Below, piece by piece: positions 1-7,541 of a stretch of DNA of 64,000 nucleotides. Position 1 is the stretch's first letter, and the number at the start of each line of letters is the position of its first letter. Where the stretch lies: assembly GCA_017427525.1 (NCBI GenBank), contig JAFRSP010000022.1, forward strand, positions 1 to 64,000, read 5' to 3'. This DNA is from Clostridia bacterium (lineage in GTDB: Bacteria; Bacillota; Clostridia; Oscillospirales; Feifaniaceae). Both the position numbers and the translations under genes were made by a program. Under the pieces are notes generated by a model, which searched no databases, was not told the origin of the DNA, and worked only from the letters and a program-made list of their open reading frames with translations.

Positions 1-350
1 ATGGAGCGGTAACGCTGGAGCTTCAGATCACCGGTACGCTGCAGCTTCAGTGCGACCGATGTACGAAACTCTATGACTATGCGATTTCCTGTCCCTTTTC
101 CGCCATGGTTTCCGCCGATCCCGACGAGGAGGAGAGCGAGAAGCTGATTGTTGCGGGAAACAACAGCCTGGATATCGACCGGCTCACCGAAACGGCCCTG
201 CTTGTCTGGTTGCCTGCCAAGCATCTTTGCAGGGAGGATTGTAAGGGGCTCTGTCCTGTTTGCGGCGCGAACCGCAATGAAACCGAGTGTGGCTGCGAGG
301 AGCGGCGCATCGATTTGCGGCTCGAGGGACTCAAAAAGTTTTTGGAATAA
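1..350 (+). CDS. YceD/DUF177 family protein (5' truncated)
   Basis: The reading frame is open from the window edge, so the start lies upstream; about 115 C-terminal residues are present. The frame begins with a C-x2-C pair (CDRC) and ends with a second cluster of the form CRED-C-x4-C-x2-C followed by CGC, then a short basic tail. This cysteine-rich ending is typical of DUF177/YceD proteins. In many bacteria yceD lies directly upstream of rpmF, as here with a 23 bp gap. In E. coli and plants the family is linked to 23S rRNA accumulation, so a ribosome-related role is plausible but inferred. Family assignment is good; function is unproven. Confidence 0.85.
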   Translation, partial: GAVTLELQITGTLQLQCDRCTKLYDYAISCPFSAMVSADPDEEESEKLIVAGNNSLDIDRLTETALLVWLPAKHLCREDCKGLCPVCGANRNETECGCEERRIDLRLEGLKKFLE

Positions 351-373
351 AGTGAACCCGGAGGTGTAACGTA

Positions 374-559
374 ATGGCAGTACCGAAGAGGTATACATCC
401 AAAGCGCGCAAGCACAAGCGCAGAAGCGCGGTGTGGAAGCTTCAGCCCCCCACGCTTGTGAGATGCAAGGAGTGCAAGGAGCTGATTGTTCCGCACAGAG
501 TGTGCCCCAACTGCGGCTTTTACGGCGGCAAGGCTGTTGTGGTAAAAGCGGAGGATTAG
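374..559 (+). CDS. rpmF: 50S ribosomal protein L32
   Basis: This 61-residue protein opens with MAVPKRYTSKARKHKRR, the basic N-terminus of bacterial L32, and carries a zinc-binding C-x2-C...C-x2-C ribbon (CKEC and CPNC). All four cysteines are present, so this is the zinc-bound (C+) form. A good SD (cggaggtg) precedes the ATG. It follows yceD, the conserved arrangement, and is closed by a strong terminator at 568-601. L32 is a structural component of the large ribosomal subunit. Confidence 0.98.
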   Translation: MAVPKRYTSKARKHKRRSAVWKLQPPTLVRCKECKELIVPHRVCPNCGFYGGKAVVVKAED

Positions 560-567
560 GCAAACCG

Positions 568-601
568 AAAGCGGGGGTTGTATGGCAACCCCCGCTTTTT
601 T
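568..601 (+). terminator. Rho-independent terminator after rpmF
   Basis: A G/C-rich inverted repeat (AAAGCGGGGGTTG / CAACCCCCGCTTT) with a 5-base loop is followed by a run of T. It ends the yceD-rpmF transcript. Confidence 0.9.
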
Positions 602-694
602 CGATGGACTTTTCACCTGTGCGAAGTCGGTAAGCGGCAGAGCGCCGATCGTTGGCACGGAAGAGATCAGGCATCCTGCAGAAGGAGGTGCGCA

Positions 695-2014
695 ATGAGT
701 GTCGCCATCACGGGAATCGGAGAAAACAGTCCCTGCCTCGGCAAGGTGCAGGTCGGCGAGCGGCTTGAGGAAATCAACGGCAGTGAAATCGTCGACGTGC
801 TGGATTATATGCACTTTTCCATTGAAAAGGATCCCACGCTTACGCTGCTCGACCTGTCGGGCAAACAACGAAAGCTCCGCGTGAAAAAGCCGCGCTATGA
901 AGATCTTGGCCTTGAATTCGACAGCTTTCTCATGGATACGCAGCGGGGATGCGCCAATCGATGCATCTTTTGTTTTATCGACCAGCTCCCCAAGGGGCTT
1001 CGCGAAACCCTGTATTTCAAGGACGACGACGCCAGACTCTCCTTCCTCATGGGGAATTACATTTCCATGACCAATCTCTCGGAGAGAGATGTGCAGCGTA
1101 TGATCGACTATCGGGTCAGCCCGATCAACGTTTCGGTACATACGACAAATCCCGCGCTGCGCAGCAGGATGCTGGGCAACCGAAGAGGCGGCGAGAGCCT
1201 TGCGATTTTGGAGCGCTTTGCGCAGGCAGGACTGGATCTCAACTGTCAGGTCGTGGTCTGCAAGGGTGTGAACGACAGGGAGGAACTCTCTGCAACGCTG
1301 GAAAAGCTGATCTCCATGGCGCCGGCGGTGGACAGCATCGCCGTTGTGCCGGCCGGATTGACGGGTCACCGCGAGGGGCTCTATCCTCTCGAGCTGCAAA
1401 GCAGGGAGGACGCGGCCGACACGGTGGCAAGAGTGGAAGCGGCAGGTCAGGAGGCGCTTAGGGCGCACGGAAGAAGGATCGTATTCGCCTCCGACGAGCT
1501 CTATCTTGCGGCTGGGCTCCCGATCCCGGATTACGACTATTATGAAGACTTTCCCCAGATTGAAAACGGCATTGGGATGATCGCCATGCTGCGGGAAGAG
1601 GTGATGGGAGCTCTGCCCGGCCTGGTGCCGCCGCAGCGCAGCCGAAAAGTCACGGCGGTGACCGGCGAAAGCGTATTCCCGTATCTTCGTGTTTTAGTTG
1701 ACGAAATTGAAAATAAATGCAATAATAATTTAAGCGTCAACCTGATTCCGATCAGAAATGATTTCTTTGGAGGCGGGATCAACGTGACGGGGCTTGTTAC
1801 AGGAGGAGATATCGTAAAGCAGCTTGGCGGAAAGCCTCTGGGAGAAGCGCTGATCGTGCCCGCTGTGATGTTGCGCTACGACAGAGTCTGTTTTCTTGAC
1901 GATATGACGGTGGAGCAGCTCTCACAGGAACTGGATATCCCGATTGTGATTGCGGAAATGAGCGGGGAAGGGCTGATTGAGTCCATGACGGGGCAGCCCC
2001 TTGGCGGTGTGTAG
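695..2014 (+). CDS. DUF512 / PDZ radical-SAM-like protein
   Basis: This 439-residue protein starts with a PDZ-like segment (about 1-45) and then has a C-x3-C-x2-C cluster (Cys86, Cys90, Cys93) embedded in CANRCIFCFIDQLPKG, the signature of DUF512 proteins with a radical-SAM-type Fe-S binding region. The C-terminal third matches the DUF512 domain. A strong SD (aaggaggt) precedes the ATG at 695; the frame extends further upstream but without a comparable SD. It sits upstream of der, a frequent clostridial neighbourhood. The substrate and reaction are unknown; I infer only an Fe-S/SAM enzyme. Confidence 0.88.
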   Translation: MSVAITGIGENSPCLGKVQVGERLEEINGSEIVDVLDYMHFSIEKDPTLTLLDLSGKQRKLRVKKPRYEDLGLEFDSFLMDTQRGCANRCIFCFIDQLPKGLRETLYFKDDDARLSFLMGNYISMTNLSERDVQRMIDYRVSPINVSVHTTNPALRSRMLGNRRGGESLAILERFAQAGLDLNCQVVVCKGVNDREELSATLEKLISMAPAVDSIAVVPAGLTGHREGLYPLELQSREDAADTVARVEAAGQEALRAHGRRIVFASDELYLAAGLPIPDYDYYEDFPQIENGIGMIAMLREEVMGALPGLVPPQRSRKVTAVTGESVFPYLRVLVDEIENKCNNNLSVNLIPIRNDFFGGGINVTGLVTGGDIVKQLGGKPLGEALIVPAVMLRYDRVCFLDDMTVEQLSQELDIPIVIAEMSGEGLIESMTGQPLGGV

Positions 2015-2054
2015 CCCCTGCCGGTTTGAAATGAAAGAATAGTTGAGGTATGCC

Positions 2055-3377
2055 ATGGCAAAGCCCATTGTCGCCGTCGTGGGGCGACCCAATGTGGGAA
2101 AATCCACGCTCTTCAACAAGTTGATCGGAAAACGCCTCTCGATCGTGGAAGACACGCCGGGGGTCACCCGGGATCGGGTTTATGCCGAGTGTGAGTGGAA
2201 CGGACGCAGCTTCGTGCTGGTCGATACCGGAGGGATCGAGCTCTCGACCGACAATCAGATCATGCGGGATATGCGCTCGCAGGCCGAGATCGCGATCGAC
2301 ACGGCCGACGTGGTCGTGCTGATGACCGATGTGGAGACCGGCGTCACGGCGGCCGATCAGTCGGTGGCCGATATGCTGCTGAAGGCCAAGAAAAAGATCA
2401 TTTTGGCGGTGAACAAGGTGGATTCCACGGGACACACTCCGCCGGATGTTTACGAATTTTACAACCTTGGGCTGGGAGATCCCTATCCGATCTCCTCGGT
2501 GCACGGGCTGGGAACCGGAGATCTGCTCGATGAAATCGTTGCGAACCTCCCGCCGGAGCGGGAGACGGAAGAAGAGGCGGACCGGATCCGGGTGGCTGTG
2601 ATCGGCAAGCCCAATGCAGGAAAATCCTCCCTGGTCAACCGGATCCTGGGACAGGAACGGGTGATTGTATCGGATGTCGCCGGAACCACACGGGACGCGG
2701 TTGACAGTCCGCTTGAAAATCAGTATGGGAACTATGTTTTTATCGACACCGCGGGACTTCGCCGCCGGCGCGCAGTAGAGGAAAACATTGAGCGATACAG
2801 CGTGATTCGAGCCAACATGGCCATCGATCGGGCCGATGTTTGCCTGATTCTGATCGACGCCACGGAGGGAGTCACCGAGCAGGACACAAAAGTGGCAGGG
2901 CTTGCGCACGAGGGCGGAAAGGCCTGTGTGATTGTGGTGAACAAGTGGGATCTGGTGGAAAAAGATCACCGCACAATGGATGAAATGCGCAAAGAGGTGG
3001 AGGAAAAGCTTTCCTTTATGAGCTACGCCCCGATCCTCTTTATCTCGGCCAAGACAGGGCAGAGAGTGGAGCGCCTGTTTGAACTCATCAACTATGTCTA
3101 CGGGCAGAGCTGCACCCGCATCTCGACGGGACGTCTCAACGAGGTGCTCTCCGATGCGCAGCTCAAGGTTCAGCCCCCGACCGACAAGGGGAGACGGCTC
3201 AAGATCTTCTATATGACACAGGTGAGCATCAAGCCTCCCACCTTTGTCATCTTCTGCAACAGGGCCGACCTCTTCCATTTTTCCTATCAGAGATACCTTG
3301 AAAACCAGATTCGTTCGGTTTTTGGGCTGGAGGGAACCAGCATTCGGTTTATCATTCGGGAAAAGGGCGATCGATGA
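2055..3377 (+). CDS. der: Ribosome-associated GTPase Der (EngA)
   Basis: Tandem GTPase domains give a 440-residue protein of normal Der length. The first P-loop is GRPNVGKST (about residues 10-18) and the second GKPNAGKSS (about 184-192). Each is followed by the expected switch and D-x-x-G motifs, with NKxD motifs (NKVD, NKWD) and a C-terminal KH-like domain. Der acts in 50S subunit assembly. A TTG lies four codons upstream in frame, but the ATG at 2055 gives the canonical MAKPIVAVVGRPNVGKS start. Confidence 0.97.
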   Translation: MAKPIVAVVGRPNVGKSTLFNKLIGKRLSIVEDTPGVTRDRVYAECEWNGRSFVLVDTGGIELSTDNQIMRDMRSQAEIAIDTADVVVLMTDVETGVTAADQSVADMLLKAKKKIILAVNKVDSTGHTPPDVYEFYNLGLGDPYPISSVHGLGTGDLLDEIVANLPPERETEEEADRIRVAVIGKPNAGKSSLVNRILGQERVIVSDVAGTTRDAVDSPLENQYGNYVFIDTAGLRRRRAVEENIERYSVIRANMAIDRADVCLILIDATEGVTEQDTKVAGLAHEGGKACVIVVNKWDLVEKDHRTMDEMRKEVEEKLSFMSYAPILFISAKTGQRVERLFELINYVYGQSCTRISTGRLNEVLSDAQLKVQPPTDKGRRLKIFYMTQVSIKPPTFVIFCNRADLFHFSYQRYLENQIRSVFGLEGTSIRFIIREKGDR

Positions 3378-3461
3378 AGCACAAACGATCACAATCGAAA
3401 TGCGGCACGGAGCCGGAAAGCCCCTGCCGCCGAGGGAAACACAAGTTGGGAGGACTGTTTT

Positions 3462-4103
3462 GTGAGTATCAATATCAGCAGAGAGTTTCTCTATGACGGG
3501 TTTGTCATCCTGTTCGGTTTTTTGCTTGGGAGTCTGAATTTCGCAATCATGATCTCCAGGGGAAGCGGAAACGGAGATGTGCGCGAGTATGGCAGCGGCA
3601 ACGCGGGAACCAGCAATGTTGCCCGAACGATCGGACTCAAATATGCCGCGGTTGTGCTGGTGCTGGATATTCTCAAAGGGTATATCGCGACGATTGTCGG
3701 GAAGCATTTCGTGCCGGATCAGGGAGAGCTTCTCGGTGGGTTCGGCGCCATCCTCGGACACCGGTATCCCATCTTTTTCGGCATGAAGGGCGGCAAATCG
3801 GTTGCGACCTATGCGGGCGTGCTGTTGGGGATTGATTACCGCATTGCGCTCTGCTTTGCCGCCGTGTGGGCCGTGGTCATCCTTGTGTCACGGTATATGG
3901 CGCTCGGCGCGGTGGTGGCTGTTTGGGCGGTGCCCTTTGCCGCCAACTATTTCTATCCGGACTATCGGGCGCTGCGCACCTATTCCATCGCCATCGGCTG
4001 GATCATCGTCTTCTTCCACCGTGCCAACATCAAGCGGATGCGCCGGCATCAGGAGCCCAAGGCGACCTTGAAGCTGCATTCCAAAGAGGAAAAATACGGA
4101 TAA
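3462..4103 (+). CDS. plsY: Acyl-phosphate:glycerol-3-phosphate acyltransferase PlsY
   Basis: This 213-residue membrane protein has several hydrophobic helices and the PlsY motifs: GSGNAGTSN (the phosphate-binding GSGNxGxTN-type loop) and GHxxPIFFxxKGGKSVAT. PlsY transfers acyl groups from acyl-phosphate to glycerol-3-phosphate, the first committed step of phospholipid synthesis at the membrane. The GTG start is supported by the SD ggaggac, 84 bp after der. A der-plsY pairing is common in Clostridia and Bacilli. Confidence 0.95.
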   Translation: MSINISREFLYDGFVILFGFLLGSLNFAIMISRGSGNGDVREYGSGNAGTSNVARTIGLKYAAVVLVLDILKGYIATIVGKHFVPDQGELLGGFGAILGHRYPIFFGMKGGKSVATYAGVLLGIDYRIALCFAAVWAVVILVSRYMALGAVVAVWAVPFAANYFYPDYRALRTYSIAIGWIIVFFHRANIKRMRRHQEPKATLKLHSKEEKYG

Positions 4104-4188
4104 CGGGGAAAAAGCGGCTTTTTGTCTGCTGTGCGGGAGCTGAAGGGGAGAAGAAGCGGCCAAAAAAGTTGAAATCAGCATAAAATGC

Positions 4189-4217
4189 TTGATTTTCGCA
4201 ATTTGAAATGCTATACT
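4189..4217 (+). promoter_or_regulatory. Sigma-A promoter of rpmB
   Basis: -35 TTGATT (4189-4194), a 17 bp spacer and -10 TATACT (4212-4217), about 90 bp before the rpmB start. Confidence 0.75.
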
Positions 4218-4306
4218 AAATAGCACCGTGCGCCCTGAGGATGGGCTGCGGTTCAAACGTTACAAGAAAAAACTGCAAAGCTGCATTGTATAGGAGGAAG
4301 ATCAAA

Positions 4307-4495
4307 ATGGCAAAGTGTGATGTTTGCGGAAAGGGCGTCAACTTTGGGATTCAGGTTTCCCACTCCCACAGACGTTCCAACCGCGCATGGAAGCCCAATG
4401 TGAAGCGCGTGAAGGCGATCGTCAACGGTTCGCCGAAACATATCAACGTGTGCACCAGATGCCTGCGTTCCGGAAAGGTTACCCGTGCGGTCTGA
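4307..4495 (+). CDS. rpmB: 50S ribosomal protein L28
   Basis: This 62-residue protein begins MAKCDVCGKG and contains VSHSHRRSNRAWKPN and the closing CTRCLRSGKV, all diagnostic of L28. Two C-x2-C pairs (CDVC, CTRC) indicate the zinc-binding form. The SD aggagga lies just upstream of the ATG at 4307; an in-frame upstream ATG at 4241 has no SD. It is a monocistronic unit with its own promoter and terminator. Confidence 0.98.
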   Translation: MAKCDVCGKGVNFGIQVSHSHRRSNRAWKPNVKRVKAIVNGSPKHINVCTRCLRSGKVTRAV

Positions 4496-4560
4496 TTCGG
4501 GAATGGATACGCGGCGACCGGTTCCGGTCTGCAAGAACAGACGGTCATATGGCTTGTAAG

Positions 4561-4593
4561 GAGAGTATGGAGCGACTCTATACTCTCTTTTTT
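4561..4593 (+). terminator. Rho-independent terminator after rpmB
   Basis: The 12 bp stem GAGAGTATGGAG / CTCTATACTCTC (one G-T pair) with a short loop is followed by six T. Confidence 0.85.
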
Positions 4594-4648
4594 CATGGCA
4601 AGAAGGTGCAAAGCGCGGGAAAAGCGCATTTTTGCGAACCGGAGGTTG

Positions 4649-4677
4649 TTGTCATTTTCCACTGGAAACGGTATAAT
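4649..4677 (+). promoter_or_regulatory. Sigma-A promoter of the hprK-murB-whiA-dnaE operon
   Basis: -35 TTGTCA (4649-4654), a 17 bp spacer and consensus -10 TATAAT (4672-4677), 48 bp before the hprK ATG. Confidence 0.85.
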
Positions 4678-4724
4678 AATAGGAAATATAAAGAAGCCGA
4701 CCGCAGGAGAAGGGGGAAACGGTC

Positions 4725-5693
4725 ATGCAGTATTCGGTTTCGCTTGGTCACATTATCGATCAATTCGATTTGGAGGTTCTGCACATGCCGCAGGACGGCC
4801 GAGAGAGGCAGCTTCTGAGAGCCGATTTGCACCGGCCCGGGCTTGCCCTCGCCGGTTTTACCGAATTCTTTGACAATAAGCGCCTGCTTCTGATGTCGCG
4901 CAGCGAGATGGCCTATTTGCGTCAGATGGATCCGGCGCTGAGGAGAAAGCGCATCGACGAAATGCTGGCCCATCGCTCTCCGGCCGTCGTGCTGGCGCGC
5001 GGAGTCGCTCCCGTGCCGGAGCTGAGCGAGGCCTGCGAGCGCTTCGGAGTGCCCCTGCTGCGTTCGGATGAGAGCTCGACCACGCTGACCTCAAAGCTGT
5101 TTGAGCATTTGAGCATCCAGCTTTCGCCCCGCACCACGGTGCACGGGGTGCTGGTGGAGGTCTATGGCTGGGGCGTGCTGATCATCGGCGAAAGCGGAAT
5201 CGGAAAGAGCGAAACCGCGATCGAGCTCATCAAGCGCGGGCACAGACTCGTTGCCGACGATGCGGTGGAGATCATGCGTCTGCCGGATGGACGGCTTCAG
5301 GGCATGGCACAGGAGACGATCCGGCATTTCATGGAGATCCGCGGCATCGGAATGCTGGATGTACGCCGCCTGTTCGGAATGAGTGCCGTCAAGCTTTACG
5401 AGAACGTACTGCTTGTCATCAAACTGGAAAATTGGGACAACCGAAAGGTATACGACCGCCTTGGACTTGAAAACGAAACCATCGAGATTCTCGACGTGGC
5501 AGTGCCGACCATCACGGTGCCGGTGCGGCCCGGGCGAAATCTTGCGACCATCGTGGAGGTGGCCTCGATGAACGCCCGCATGAAGATGATGGGTTACAAC
5601 TCTGCCAAGGAACTTGAGAGAAGGATCCTGAAATCCATGAACATGGAGATTCCCGACGAACTGCAGGAAGAGGAAGGGAGAGACACCTTTTGA
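4725..5693 (+). CDS. hprK: HPr kinase/phosphorylase
   Basis: This 322-residue protein has the Walker A motif GESGIGKS (residues 155-162) and the HprK signature EIRGIGMLDVRRLFG starting near residue 204. It phosphorylates and dephosphorylates Ser46 of the PTS protein HPr, linking sugar status to CcpA-mediated catabolite control. It is the first gene after a strong promoter, with an aggagaaggggg SD. The next gene, murB, starts inside its last codons. Confidence 0.97.
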   Translation: MQYSVSLGHIIDQFDLEVLHMPQDGRERQLLRADLHRPGLALAGFTEFFDNKRLLLMSRSEMAYLRQMDPALRRKRIDEMLAHRSPAVVLARGVAPVPELSEACERFGVPLLRSDESSTTLTSKLFEHLSIQLSPRTTVHGVLVEVYGWGVLIIGESGIGKSETAIELIKRGHRLVADDAVEIMRLPDGRLQGMAQETIRHFMEIRGIGMLDVRRLFGMSAVKLYENVLLVIKLENWDNRKVYDRLGLENETIEILDVAVPTITVPVRPGRNLATIVEVASMNARMKMMGYNSAKELERRILKSMNMEIPDELQEEEGRDTF

Positions 5694-6655
5694 CGATACA
5701 ACATCCTTTGACGCCGGCAACCGCCGCCCTGAAAGAGGAGATCGAGCGCCTGTCGCTGTGCAGCGAAGTGATCCCGTTTGCCCCGATGGCGCCGCGGACC
5801 ACGCTGCGCATCGGAGGGCCGGCCGAGCTCCTGGTCGTGCCGAAGGATGCAGGGGCGGTTGCGGATCTTTTTGCACTCGCAGAACAGCACGGCGTGCCGG
5901 CCTTTGTGCTGGGGAACGGCTCCAATTTGCTGGTCAGCGACTTTGGAATCGAAGGAATGGTCGTCTCTCTGCGGGAAAGCCTGTATAAATTGGAGCGCGA
6001 CGGAACCCGGATCACGGCGGGAGCAGGGCTTTCGCTCTCCCAACTGGCCGCCTTTGCGCGCGACGAGGGGCTTGCAGGGCTGGAATTTGCTTCCGGCATT
6101 CCCGGAACGGTGGGCGGCGGCATTTATATGAACTGCGGGGCTTACGGTTCCGAAATGAAAGATGTGGTGGAAAGCTCCCTCGTGTTGGGGCAAGACGGAG
6201 AGATCTCGGTGCTGCGGGCGAAGCAGCATGGCTTCGCCTATCGACATTCCGCCCTGATGGACAACGGTGATATCGTTTTGGCTGCGACCTTCCGACTGCA
6301 GCCCGACGCTTCTGCCGAGATCGGCGCGCGGATGGAGGAGCTCAACGCCCGCCGCAGGGAAAAGCAGCCTTTAAATCTACCCTCGGCCGGCAGCGCCTTC
6401 AAACGCCCGAAGGAGGGCTTTGCCGCACAGATGATCGACGAGGCCGGACTCAAGGGGATCTCGGTCGGCGGAGCGGCGGTCAGCGAGAAGCATGCCGGAT
6501 TCCTTGTCAACCTGGGAGGAGCAACGGCGGCGGATTTTCTGGCGCTGATGCTGCTGGTGCGGGAACGGGTGGCCGACCGCTTCGGCGTTTTGCTTGAGCC
6601 CGAACTTCGTTTTGTCGGGCGGAAGATGGAGGGTTGTGATGTCCTTTACGGGTGA
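5690..6655 (+). CDS. murB: UDP-N-acetylenolpyruvoylglucosamine reductase
   Basis: This 321-residue protein has the FAD-binding motifs RIGGPAELL, GNGSNLLVSD and GIPGTVGGGIYMNCGAYG. Ser235 lies in the SAGSAFKRP loop, the catalytic proton-donor position of the family, and the C-terminus carries LEPELRFVG with the conserved Glu. It reduces UDP-GlcNAc-enolpyruvate to UDP-MurNAc in peptidoglycan synthesis. The TTG start at 5690 overlaps the hprK stop (TTGA), implying translational coupling. Confidence 0.96.
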   Translation: MTIQHPLTPATAALKEEIERLSLCSEVIPFAPMAPRTTLRIGGPAELLVVPKDAGAVADLFALAEQHGVPAFVLGNGSNLLVSDFGIEGMVVSLRESLYKLERDGTRITAGAGLSLSQLAAFARDEGLAGLEFASGIPGTVGGGIYMNCGAYGSEMKDVVESSLVLGQDGEISVLRAKQHGFAYRHSALMDNGDIVLAATFRLQPDASAEIGARMEELNARRREKQPLNLPSAGSAFKRPKEGFAAQMIDEAGLKGISVGGAAVSEKHAGFLVNLGGATAADFLALMLLVRERVADRFGVLLEPELRFVGRKMEGCDVLYG

Positions 6656-7541
6656 TGTCAAGGCGGAGCTTTCGGCAATCGAGCCCCGAAATCGGGGGGA
6701 GCTCATGGCTGAAGCCTATGGCATGACGCTGCCCTGTCTTGACGCGGCCCTTCGCCGCATTCGGCTTCAGACCGAGAGCGTCGACGCGGCCAAGCGCTTT
6801 GCCGTGCTCTGCGAAGCGCTTTGCGGCGCGCCGGTGGAGCTCTCGATTTTGGGCGCTGGCTTCCTGGCTGAGGTGGAGCCGGAGGGAGATGCGGTCTCTC
6901 AGGTGCTGAAAGCGCTCGACATTGCAACAGATCTTCCGGCAGTTCGGTTGGGGAGAGCCCTGCTCGAGGACGAGGCCTGTATCGAAGCCTTTTTGAGGGG
7001 GCTGTTTCTGTCTGCCGGGGCGGCGGCCGACCCGGAAAAGAGTTATCGGTTCGAGCTGGTGATCCGGCAGCAGCGGTTGAGCGAAGACCTGGAACAGCTG
7101 CTCTGGGAGCTCTCGCTCCCTCCTGCAAAAACCCTGCGCCGCCGGCAGCATGTGCTCTATTACAAAAGCGCAAGGAGCGTGCAGCAAATCCTTGAAAAGC
7201 TGGGAGCGGCACGCTGCGCGCTCCGAATGGAACAGGTGCGGGAGCGCCGCGCCCTGACCAACGAAATCAATCGTCAGACCAACAGCAGTCTTGCAAATAT
7301 CCAGCGGATGGCGCGGGCCAACGCTAGGCAGAATGCGGCGCTTTTGCAGCTTGAAGAGAGCGGCGTATTGGAGACGCTGCCGGGCGAGCTGCGCGAAGTC
7401 GCGCGTCTGCGGCTTGAGCGTCCGGAGGCGACGCTGCGAGAGTTGGCGGAGGCGATGCCGGAGGTCAGCCGGTCCACCATTGACCGCCGTCTGAAAAAGC
7501 TGGTGGAGCTTTGGGAAACAACTTCGGAGGAGACAAAATGA
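6639..7541 (+). CDS. whiA: WhiA-type DNA-binding regulator
   Basis: This 300-residue protein has a degenerate LAGLIDADG-like N-terminal region followed by the WhiA core (YYKSARSVQQILEKLGA, TNEINRQTNSSLANIQRM) and a C-terminal helix-turn-helix (LRELAEAMPEVSRSTIDRRLKKL). WhiA is conserved in Gram-positives and affects division and chromosome segregation. The ATG at 6639 overlaps murB by 17 bp. The usual rapZ and yvcK genes, commonly found between murB and whiA, are missing here. Confidence 0.95.
   Translation: MSFTGDVKAELSAIEPRNRGELMAEAYGMTLPCLDAALRRIRLQTESVDAAKRFAVLCEALCGAPVELSILGAGFLAEVEPEGDAVSQVLKALDIATDLPAVRLGRALLEDEACIEAFLRGLFLSAGAAADPEKSYRFELVIRQQRLSEDLEQLLWELSLPPAKTLRRRQHVLYYKSARSVQQILEKLGAARCALRMEQVRERRALTNEINRQTNSSLANIQRMARANARQNAALLQLEESGVLETLPGELREVARLRLERPEATLRELAEAMPEVSRSTIDRRLKKLVELWETTSEETK

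Noticed and set aside
1797-3761. A 654-codon open frame on the minus strand
   Set aside because: It overlaps der and plsY, both strongly conserved on plus. It is an antisense shadow frame.
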